A DNA stretch of 64,000 nucleotides from Sphingobacteriales bacterium (GTDB lineage Bacteria; Bacteroidota; Bacteroidia; Chitinophagales; UBA2359). Location: assembly GCA_016711285.1 (NCBI GenBank), contig JADJTG010000013.1, positions 660,001 through 724,000 on the forward strand, given 5' to 3'. The notes under the pieces were generated by a model. The model ran no database searches. It was not told the origin of the DNA and saw only the letters and a program-made list of their open reading frames with translations. The translations under genes and the position numbers were made by a program. Shown one piece after another: positions 57,373 through 64,000 of the stretch. How positions within the stretch are numbered: position 1 is the stretch's first letter; each line of letters opens with the position of its first letter.

Positions 57373-58869
57373 ATGAAAAAGTTATTATTCGCTTTTGCAA
57401 TATGCGTTGCACTTTCGGCAAGCGCGCAGGAGCGTTATTTAGATGAGTATCTGAATGTGAACGTTACGGAAGATGTAACTTACGGCTGGAACTGGTCGGT
57501 GCATTTTAACCCCGATGCCATTGATACGCTAAAAATGGACATCTACGAACCCGAAGAAGATGCCAACGTTCAGCAACGTCCGGTGATTGTTTTCAATCCG
57601 GCGGGCAGCTATTTGCAGCCTTTGCTCACCGCCCCCTACGGCAGCCGCAAAGACCCTTACATTCAGGAAATGTGTACACGCTTCGCCCAACGCGGCTGGG
57701 TAGCTATCGCCATCAATTATCGCTACGGCTGGAATCCAATTGCCAGTACCCAAACCGACCGCGCCCGCTCTATTATGCAAGCAGTGTATCGTCCCACTTT
57801 GGACAACCGTATGTGTGTGCGCTATCTGCGCAAAACAGTTTCTGAAGGCAATATATATAATATTGATACAGAGCGAATTGCAATAGGCGGCGACAATTCG
57901 GGTGCATACAATGCCATTTCTGCAGCATACTTAAATGACCACGCCGAACTCAATTTATTCAAATTTTTAGATGACCAAGGCAATTCCTTTATTGACGTAA
58001 ATCAATTAGGCGATTTAGACGGCTCCGGCGGCGACCCGAACCAAAATATATTCCTTTATCCAGAGTATTCCGATGATTTTGATTTGGTACTCAATTTAGG
58101 AGGTGCAGTTGCCGATACTTCGTGGATAGATGCCGGCGAGCCGCCAATTATTAATTTTCATGGCGTACAAGATGCCGGTACGCCTTACGAAACCGATGTG
58201 GTAATTGTATCGCTCACCGGACAGCCGGTAGTGGAAGTGAGCGGAGCTTTGGACATTGCCAAACAAGCCGACAGAACCGGTGTGAACAATGTGTTTTTGG
58301 AAACCAACCTCAACGACGAACTGTCGCAAATTGGCAGAAGCCGCACCGAAGGTATAGAAGGTATTTTTCCTTTTCCCGACAAAGGTTTTGCGCCCTACGC
58401 TTATTATGTGTGCGATGTAAGCGGTGCTGTTCATTGTGATGAAACCTCCTTATACTGTGGCTACAAAAACAGTTTGGTATCCAACGAATGTAACAACGAA
58501 ACAGTCTGCAAACCCTATATTGACACCATCATGAATTACTTTGCACCCCGTGCAATGGTGGCATTAAAATTACAAGGGTACGAACAATTTTTGAATGTGG
58601 GCATTGAAGAAAATGCTCCTACAACCTTCATAGTATCACCTAATCCGGCATTTGACCGCATAAAAATAGTAGCTGATAAACCCGTAAAAGCATATACTAT
58701 CTATGATATTGCCGGAAAACAAGTAATACGCCGCGAAGTACCGGCTAATACCGAATTATATATACCGCGCGAGACTTTGGAAGCAGGTATGTATGTATTG
58801 GAAATAGAAGATACGGCGGCACAAAAAAGTGTTAAAAAGTATTTTTTCAATAAAGTATCAGTATTTTAA
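57373..58869 (+). CDS. Secreted alpha/beta-hydrolase-fold protein with type A T9SS sorting domain
   Basis: 498 intact residues. Signal peptide ends SASAQERY. The hydrolase-like core has RPVIVFNPAGSYLQPLL (oxyanion region), WVAIAINYRYGWNP and IAIGGDNSGAYNAISAAYL. In the elbow GDNSG the expected GxSxG nucleophile is Asn (codon AAT). Later segments (IINFHGVQDAGTPYETD) hold a possible acid. The last 85 residues are the sorting domain (TTFIVSPNPAFDRIKIVADKP, YTIYDIAGKQVI, LEAGMYVLEIEDT). It should be exported by the GldN-containing system. Without the Ser it may not be an esterase; it may bind a ligand instead. Confidence 0.82.
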   Translation: MKKLLFAFAICVALSASAQERYLDEYLNVNVTEDVTYGWNWSVHFNPDAIDTLKMDIYEPEEDANVQQRPVIVFNPAGSYLQPLLTAPYGSRKDPYIQEMCTRFAQRGWVAIAINYRYGWNPIASTQTDRARSIMQAVYRPTLDNRMCVRYLRKTVSEGNIYNIDTERIAIGGDNSGAYNAISAAYLNDHAELNLFKFLDDQGNSFIDVNQLGDLDGSGGDPNQNIFLYPEYSDDFDLVLNLGGAVADTSWIDAGEPPIINFHGVQDAGTPYETDVVIVSLTGQPVVEVSGALDIAKQADRTGVNNVFLETNLNDELSQIGRSRTEGIEGIFPFPDKGFAPYAYYVCDVSGAVHCDETSLYCGYKNSLVSNECNNETVCKPYIDTIMNYFAPRAMVALKLQGYEQFLNVGIEENAPTTFIVSPNPAFDRIKIVADKPVKAYTIYDIAGKQVIRREVPANTELYIPRETLEAGMYVLEIEDTAAQKSVKKYFFNKVSVF

Positions 58870-58897
58870 GATAGTTTTTTAAAACAATTCTTTTTAC

Positions 58898-58941
58898 AAA
58901 TCTCTTTATGATACGGATAACGTACATAAAGAGATTTTTTT
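58898..58941 (+). terminator. Rho-independent terminator
   Basis: Perfect 13-bp stem AAATCTCTTTATG / CATAAAGAGATTT with a 14-nt loop, followed by seven T residues, 29 nt after the preceding gene. Confidence 0.9.
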
Positions 58942-59042
58942 ATTTTTATAGATAAAGTAGTATCTTTCGCTTAATAAAAAAGCTAAATCCCCTATCCTAT
59001 CATCTCTGCAATTATTTCATTCACCTCATTATCATTTTTTTT

Positions 59043-59546
59043 ATGAACGCCGCACATTATCATTTAATTTTCAATCACTTTCCTATTTTTTTTCATTTAA
59101 TAGGCTTTTTGGTTCTTATCGGAGGTATAAGCACCGCTTCTGCCATCATTAAGCGCACGGCATATTGTTTATTTATAGCCGGAACATTATTTACATTTGC
59201 TGCCAATGCCAGTGGTGAACGCGCCGAACATTGGCTCGACGACCAAGGGCGTATTGAAGAAAAATATGTAGAAGAACACGAAGAAGCAGCCGAAGCATTT
59301 ATGTTAAGCTCCATAGGATTAGGGCTTTTGGCAGCGGTGGCATTATGGGCAAATTATAAACGGCGTTCTTTTGCCAACACGCTGTCAATAGTGACCGTGC
59401 TGTATGCGGCGATAGTGCTTTTTTTGGCACAAAGAGTCGGCAACAGTGGCGGCGAAATTATGCACCCCGAAATCCGTGAAAACTATACACCCAAAACCAT
59501 TGCTCCCACAGGCACTTCAGAATCTCACGAAAACGAAGAACATTAA
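59043..59546 (+). CDS. Four-helix membrane protein, DUF2231-like
   Basis: 167 residues with four predicted membrane segments. It starts NAAHYHLIFNHFPIFFHLIGFLVLIGG, where the early HFPI motif is typical of DUF2231-like proteins, and includes RVGNSGGEIMHPEI near the end. A charged loop of Glu residues (KYVEEHEEAAEA) lies in the middle. The conserved His and the histidine-rich tail could bind metal or haem; not established. It precedes an alpha/beta hydrolase gene by 36 nt. Confidence 0.65.
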   Translation: MNAAHYHLIFNHFPIFFHLIGFLVLIGGISTASAIIKRTAYCLFIAGTLFTFAANASGERAEHWLDDQGRIEEKYVEEHEEAAEAFMLSSIGLGLLAAVALWANYKRRSFANTLSIVTVLYAAIVLFLAQRVGNSGGEIMHPEIRENYTPKTIAPTGTSESHENEEH

Positions 59547-59582
59547 TACGGAACAAAATAAGTTTTTAGCGATACAACTCTG

Positions 59583-60431
59583 ATGAAAAAATCAATTATC
59601 TATAACAACACTTGCTTTGTATATCACGATTATGCCGCACCTACCACATCGGCAGAAACTTGGGTCTTGCTACACGGATTTGGTTTTACGCCACAATTAT
59701 GGCAACATTGGCTACCGACATTGACACGACAGTATCACATTTTATTGCCGGCGATGTGCGGTTTTGGCGGCAGTGATGCCATTGCCGACCTGCGCTTGGA
59801 AGACATTGCCGACCGCTTGGCGGCGATGTTGGAGCAAGAGGGGATTAAAAAATGTACGTTTGTAGGACACTCAATGGGCGGCTATGTGGGAGCGCATTTT
59901 GCAGCACATTATCCGCAGTATTTATCGCGTTTGGTATTTTTTCATTCTTCTGCTACCGCCGACGATACCGAAAAACGTCAAGTGCGCCAAAAAGCCATTG
60001 ATTTTATGCAACAAAACGGCACTGCCTCTTTTTTTGATGAATTGATGAAAAATGTTTGCTCACCCGATTATTACTCAAAAAATAAAGCGCAGATAGAAAC
60101 ATTATCCGCCATTGCAAAAAGTTTTCCGACCGAAAATGTGGTTGCTGCCTACCGCGCCATGATGTTGCGGCACGACCAAAGCGCAGCTCTGCAAGGGCTT
60201 GAAATTCCTGTGGTATTTGTAAGCGGCGGCTTGGATAAGTCGGTGAGTTGGCAGCGCAATACCGCCGAAGCTGCTCTTTTAAACTGGTGCAAACTGATTT
60301 ATTTGCCCGAAGCCGCACACATGGCTATGCTGGAAATGCCCGACATCGCTTTAAATGCTTTGTTACAAATGGCAGCAGAAACTAAATATTTACTCACCGA
60401 AAAATCAGATACAGTGACAGAAAGCAGCTAA
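59583..60431 (+). CDS. Alpha/beta hydrolase
   Basis: 282 intact residues with LLHGFGFTPQLWQHWLP (oxyanion), FVGHSMGGYVGAHFAAHYP (nucleophile Ser in GHSMG), FVSGGLDKSVSW (acid Asp) and EAAHMAMLEMP (catalytic His). A complete Ser-Asp-His triad is therefore visible, unlike the T9SS hydrolase upstream. No signal peptide, so cytoplasmic. Substrate unknown; such enzymes act on esters or C-C bonds. Confidence 0.88.
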   Translation: MKKSIIYNNTCFVYHDYAAPTTSAETWVLLHGFGFTPQLWQHWLPTLTRQYHILLPAMCGFGGSDAIADLRLEDIADRLAAMLEQEGIKKCTFVGHSMGGYVGAHFAAHYPQYLSRLVFFHSSATADDTEKRQVRQKAIDFMQQNGTASFFDELMKNVCSPDYYSKNKAQIETLSAIAKSFPTENVVAAYRAMMLRHDQSAALQGLEIPVVFVSGGLDKSVSWQRNTAEAALLNWCKLIYLPEAAHMAMLEMPDIALNALLQMAAETKYLLTEKSDTVTESS

Positions 60432-60465
60432 TTTTTTTAAAAGAATTTCTTTTTTTAAGTAAAAA

Positions 60466-61491
60466 ATGTGGAATAATCAACAACAGATAGCCGTATTTTT
60501 TATTATTTGGGCAATTTTACAAACGGCTTGCGAACCCGACCCCACACCAACGCCCGATTTTGTGTTGGAGATTCCGAAAGGATTTCCAGCACCTGCCGTT
60601 CCTACCGACAACACACTCACAAAAGAGCGTATAACTTTAGGCAAGCAGCTATTTTATGATGTTGCACTCTCCCGCGATTCCTCGGTCGCTTGCGCTTCGT
60701 GCCATCAGTTGCAATATGCTTTTACCGATCCTGTTGGCGTTAGCTCCGGTGCAGAAGGTCGCAAGGGATTTCGCAATGCACCCACCCTGAGCAATGTGGC
60801 ATATCAAGCACATTTGTTGAGCGAAGGCGGCGTACCCACGTTAGAAATGCAAGTATTAGTGCCTTTCGGCGACCACAACGAATTTGATTTCAATATTGTG
60901 GCAGCAGGTCGACGGCTTTCTCAAAATGCGCAATACCGCACACAGGCACAAGCTGCTTACGGGCGCGATAGCGTAGATGCTTTTGTGATAACCCGCTCCA
61001 TTGCAGCCTTTGAGCGCACCTTGCTGAGTGGCAACAGTCCTTTTGACCGTTTTTATTTTAGCGGCGACAGTTCGGCACTCGGTGCGGCGGCACAACGCGG
61101 GTGGGCACTTTTTCAGAGCGACAGCTTGGCGTGCCGCCAATGTCATAGCGGTTTTAATTTTACAGCAGGTACTTTTGAAAACAACGGCTTATATGAAATA
61201 TATGAAGATATAGGCAGGGCACGCCTTACATTTTTGGAAGAAGACAAAGGAAAATTTAAAGTGCCAACCCTCCGCAATATTGCTTTTAGTGCGCCCTATA
61301 TGCACGATGGCAGCATCAACAGTTTAACACAGGTAATTGAACACTATCAGTCCGGCGGTAAGCACCCCGACAATCAAAGCCCGCTCATTAAAGGCTTCCG
61401 GCTCAACACGCAACAACAAACCGATTTGTTGCAATTTCTTCAGTCATTGAGCGACACGACCTTTATACAAAATTCTTCTTTTTTACCTTAA
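60466..61491 (+). CDS. Di-haem cytochrome c peroxidase / MauG family protein
   Basis: 341 intact residues, probably a lipoprotein (WAILQTACEPDPT, Cys anchor). Two CXXCH haem sites are present: VACASCHQ at about residue 80 and ACRQCHSG at about 225. KGFRNAPTLSNVAYQ and FKVPTLRNIAFSAPYMHDGS are the conserved segments around the haem ligands of this family. It reduces hydrogen peroxide with electrons from cytochromes, or oxidises a protein substrate, in the periplasm. The end is 316 nt before the next receptor gene. Confidence 0.93.
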   Translation: MWNNQQQIAVFFIIWAILQTACEPDPTPTPDFVLEIPKGFPAPAVPTDNTLTKERITLGKQLFYDVALSRDSSVACASCHQLQYAFTDPVGVSSGAEGRKGFRNAPTLSNVAYQAHLLSEGGVPTLEMQVLVPFGDHNEFDFNIVAAGRRLSQNAQYRTQAQAAYGRDSVDAFVITRSIAAFERTLLSGNSPFDRFYFSGDSSALGAAAQRGWALFQSDSLACRQCHSGFNFTAGTFENNGLYEIYEDIGRARLTFLEEDKGKFKVPTLRNIAFSAPYMHDGSINSLTQVIEHYQSGGKHPDNQSPLIKGFRLNTQQQTDLLQFLQSLSDTTFIQNSSFLP

Positions 61492-61674
61492 AAAACACAA
61501 AAGCGGTTTTTAAAATATTCAATAATCAATAAAAAAACACATTCCGCACAATATACAAAATTATGTATATAAAAACTATATCAAATACAAAATTATCATT
61601 AACTTTATCACACTGATTATAATTTCTTTTTATAAAGAAAAAAGACACAAAGTGTCGTAAACCATACATTATTA

Positions 61675-61705
61675 TTGTTTATTGCCTTGAAATATCCTAT
61701 GTTTG
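61675..61705 (+). promoter_or_regulatory. Promoter for the second TonB-dependent receptor
   Basis: TTG at 61675-61677, a 20-nt spacer and TATGTTTG at 61698-61705: full consensus. The stretch 61492-61674 is A+T-rich with only a small GACAC-AAA-GTGTC dyad at 61644-61656. Confidence 0.7.
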
Positions 61706-61721
61706 AAACCTGAAAATCGGT

Positions 61722-61763
61722 ATTGTATTCACCAATACTTTCTTTGAAGTATTGCGATACAAT
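61722..61763 (+). promoter_or_regulatory. Two-stem hairpin in the leader of the TonB-dependent receptor
   Basis: ATTGTAT (61722-61728) pairs with ATACAAT (61757-61763). Inside, CAATACTT (61733-61740) pairs with AAGTATTG (61747-61754) around a 6-nt loop, with a small internal loop between stems. It begins about 10 nt after the likely transcription start and ends 43 nt before the ATG at 61807. Confidence 0.65.
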
Positions 61764-61806
61764 TATGAACATACAATTTGATTAATTATACAAAGCAATT
61801 ATATAT

Positions 61807-64000
61807 ATGAAACTAAAAATACTGTTTTTCCTTGTTTCTTGTGTTTTAATAGAAGTATTTTCAGGGAGTTTGCTATCGGCTTATGGTCAAAATACGGCAG
61901 TTACATTGAGTGGTGTTGTAAAAGATAAAGAGGGTCGTCCTTTGACGGGAGTCAGCATTTTTTTAAAGGGTTTATTTACCGGTACGGTGAGCAATACGGA
62001 AGGGAAATATTTATTAAAGCTGCGTACCGATGATTTACCCGGCTACTTAGTATTTTCTTATAGTGGTTTTAATCGTTTGGAAATAGCCGTAAGCACCGAA
62101 AATTTAAACAATGATGTAGTGCTAAACAGTTTACAATCATTTACTACAAACGAGATTATTACATCTGCTTCACGCAACAGCGAACAAGTGATGCAAGCTC
62201 CCGCATACGTAGATATTGTACAGGAAAAAGAAATTGTACAACGCAATACGGTAGAATTATTTAATTATCTGTCACATTTGGGGGGCGTAGATGTAAATTC
62301 TTCTTCTATGCTGTGTACTTCTATCAGTCCGCGCGGTTTCAACAGCCCTCGCTCGGAGCGTATGCTGCACATGGTAGATTATATGGACACGCAAAGTCCG
62401 TCTATGAATATCAATTTCGGCAACATACTCAATACCATTGATTTAGATGTTTCTTCGGTGGAGCTATTGCACGGACCTGTATCGGCTCTGTATGGTGCCA
62501 ATGCGCTCAACGGTTTATTGCTGATCAATACCAAAGATGCTTTTATCCACGAAGGATTAAGTGTAATACTAAAAGGGGGTAGTCAAAATCTTTTTGATGC
62601 ACAATTGCGTTATGCTACAAAAATCAACAATTTTTGGGCGTTTAAAATCAATGCAAGTGTATTTTTAGCCAAAGAGTGGTTGGCGAATAATGTAAATGCT
62701 CTGAGCAGCGACCCGCTCAATCATACAATAAATTCGCCTTTGGGCTACAACGCCATCAACCGCTATGGCGAAATAGGGCTAAACATAGATTTGGACAACG
62801 ACTCGCTGCATACCAAAGAAACACGCATCTATACGCCCGGTTGGTCGGAGGAAGATTTGCTGCGCGAAGATGACGGAACAAAGGTATTTCGCATCAACCC
62901 ATCATTATCCTATTTGCTGACCGACAAAATAAAAGCTACGATAGAAGCGAATGCTTTGCTGGCAAGCACCATTTATCAGTTCAGTACGCGCACCCGCTTA
63001 AAAAACTATACATTTTCTCAACTAAAAGCTGCTTTGGAAAGCGACCGCTGGGCAGTACGCGCCTACCACAGCCGCGACAATGCCGGCGAATCTTACGATT
63101 TGAATTTGCTGGCTACCTACTTAATGCAAGCACCGGTAAGCAATTTATATACCGTTGATAGTGTGCGTGTCAATAATTACTCTGAATTATATTTCAACAA
63201 CTACATCAGTGCCTATCAAAAAAACAACGGTTCTTTTGAGAAAGCACAATCAATTGCCAATGCCAATTTTCCGAAGAGTACAGGCGATGAATTTTTGGCT
63301 CTTCGCGACCAGGTTATTGCATCAGATGTAGCGGGCAAAGGAGCAAAAATCCGTGTAAACAGTAATTTTACAGATGTAAGTGCGCAATACAGTTTTAAAA
63401 TAAAAGCATTAGACCAGTTTACGTTGGGTACTGCCAATCGTTGGTATCAATTAGAATCTCAGGGGCATTTTTTCGCCGACACTGTTGATATACTCAACAA
63501 TTATCAGTTGGCGGCTTTTGGCGTATTGGAGCGTTCTTTTGCAAAAAAACGCATCAAGTTGGCGGCAGTAGTGCGGATTGAAGATACCAAAAACTTTAAA
63601 ATCAATTTCACCAACCGTTTTTCGGCGGTGGTAGCATTAGACAAAAAGAAACAACACAACTTGCGCTTCAGCTATGCCGATGCTTTTCGCAATCCTTCGC
63701 AATTTGACCAATATGCACTGTATCAGGTGGGCAGTGTAACGATTTTGGGCAATGTAGGAAAGGGTTTTTCGGGCTATGATATAGCGGTATTGAGTGGTGG
63801 TTCGCCCGATACATACAAAGTATCCATTAACCCATTAAAACAAGAATACAGTGCTTCGTTTGAAGTGGGCTATCGTACATTTATCAAAGAGAAATTAGCT
63901 TTACACCTTAGCTATTATCAAACCCAATATAAAGATTTCATTACTGCCCGCCGCTTTGTAGGTCGTTTTGACGGAGCATTGCCCAACCTTGCTGCCGGAG
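61807..64000 (+). CDS. TonB-dependent receptor with carboxypeptidase-like domain, 3' end outside the window
   Basis: 731 codons are visible before the window ends. Signal peptide (KILFFLVSCVLIEVFSGSLL), then a carboxypeptidase regulatory-like domain (LSGVVKDKEGRPLTGVSIFL) and a plug (SASRNSEQVMQAPAYVDIVQ..VSSVELLHGPVSALYGANALNG), then barrel strands (FKINASVFLAKEWLANNVNAL; LRFSYADAFRNPSQFDQYAL). Shares layout and several barrel motifs with the receptor at 54139, so the two are paralogues, probably for related ligands. Regulated by the promoter and leader hairpin just upstream. Confidence 0.92.
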   Translation, partial: MKLKILFFLVSCVLIEVFSGSLLSAYGQNTAVTLSGVVKDKEGRPLTGVSIFLKGLFTGTVSNTEGKYLLKLRTDDLPGYLVFSYSGFNRLEIAVSTENLNNDVVLNSLQSFTTNEIITSASRNSEQVMQAPAYVDIVQEKEIVQRNTVELFNYLSHLGGVDVNSSSMLCTSISPRGFNSPRSERMLHMVDYMDTQSPSMNINFGNILNTIDLDVSSVELLHGPVSALYGANALNGLLLINTKDAFIHEGLSVILKGGSQNLFDAQLRYATKINNFWAFKINASVFLAKEWLANNVNALSSDPLNHTINSPLGYNAINRYGEIGLNIDLDNDSLHTKETRIYTPGWSEEDLLREDDGTKVFRINPSLSYLLTDKIKATIEANALLASTIYQFSTRTRLKNYTFSQLKAALESDRWAVRAYHSRDNAGESYDLNLLATYLMQAPVSNLYTVDSVRVNNYSELYFNNYISAYQKNNGSFEKAQSIANANFPKSTGDEFLALRDQVIASDVAGKGAKIRVNSNFTDVSAQYSFKIKALDQFTLGTANRWYQLESQGHFFADTVDILNNYQLAAFGVLERSFAKKRIKLAAVVRIEDTKNFKINFTNRFSAVVALDKKKQHNLRFSYADAFRNPSQFDQYALYQVGSVTILGNVGKGFSGYDIAVLSGGSPDTYKVSINPLKQEYSASFEVGYRTFIKEKLALHLSYYQTQYKDFITARRFVGRFDGALPNLAAG

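Overview
The window is a chromosomal segment from a member of the Bacteroidota. The signs are a type IX secretion/gliding gene (gldN), T9SS sorting domains of both the gliding-associated and type A kinds, two TonB-dependent receptors with carboxypeptidase-like N-termini, MenD, several Bacteroidota-specific DUF families, and many promoters of the Bacteroidota form TTG-N19/20-TAnnTTTG. Class or family cannot be fixed from this sequence alone. Gene order looks like that of a free-living environmental bacterium.

Layout. 0-5.4 kb: end of a MORN-repeat protein, smc, and a DUF3078-type outer membrane protein. 5.7-8.4 kb: PadR regulator plus a PspC/GIN envelope-stress type protein. 8.4-9.2 kb: a decayed gene with a carbohydrate-binding-module-like trace. 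9.4-14.8 kb: S9 peptidase, flavin reductase, tRNA-Asn, PfkB kinase and radA, nearly all broken by single-base frameshifts. 14.9-17.0 kb: a compact, A+T-rich type II restriction-modification pair (HaeII-like). 17-25.5 kb: housekeeping and envelope genes (DsbD-N-like, tilS, tatD, DUF4252, acyltransferase, gpsA, gldN, a lipoprotein). 25.5-31.3 kb: menD, an unrecognised A+T-rich gene, an SF1 helicase, and an 18-copy 21-bp tandem repeat followed by a perfect 32-bp palindrome. 31.4-34.6 kb: dusB and a second, unrelated restriction-modification pair. 35-45.5 kb: T9SS cargo proteins, a nucleoside phosphorylase behind a possible attenuator, fmt, an exonuclease with a degenerate GIY-YIG domain, a DUF6029 protein and a thioredoxin-like protein. 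45.7-49.3 kb: a broken IS630 element, about 1 kb of unreliable sequence, and a fused 2-oxoacid dehydrogenase E1. 49.3-64 kb: a beta-helix surface protein, an ABC permease, two paralogous TonB receptors, hydrolases and a di-haem peroxidase.

How the genes relate. Housekeeping genes sit singly and are interrupted by short A+T-rich defence cassettes (two R-M pairs and perhaps the gene at 27.3-28.4 kb). GldN belongs to the secretion machine that would export the CTD-bearing proteins at 35-38 kb and 57-59 kb. The 54-64 kb block looks like a surface nutrient-uptake and periplasmic redox region.

Caution. Reading-frame breaks are clustered (5-14.8 kb, 16.7-22.3 kb, 35 kb, 46-48 kb) and hit essential genes such as radA and tilS, mostly at short homopolymers. 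I read most of them as sequence or assembly errors. The stretch 46.44-47.40 kb, and a smaller one at 47.76-47.85 kb, has abnormal G, C, A or T runs and should not be interpreted biologically.
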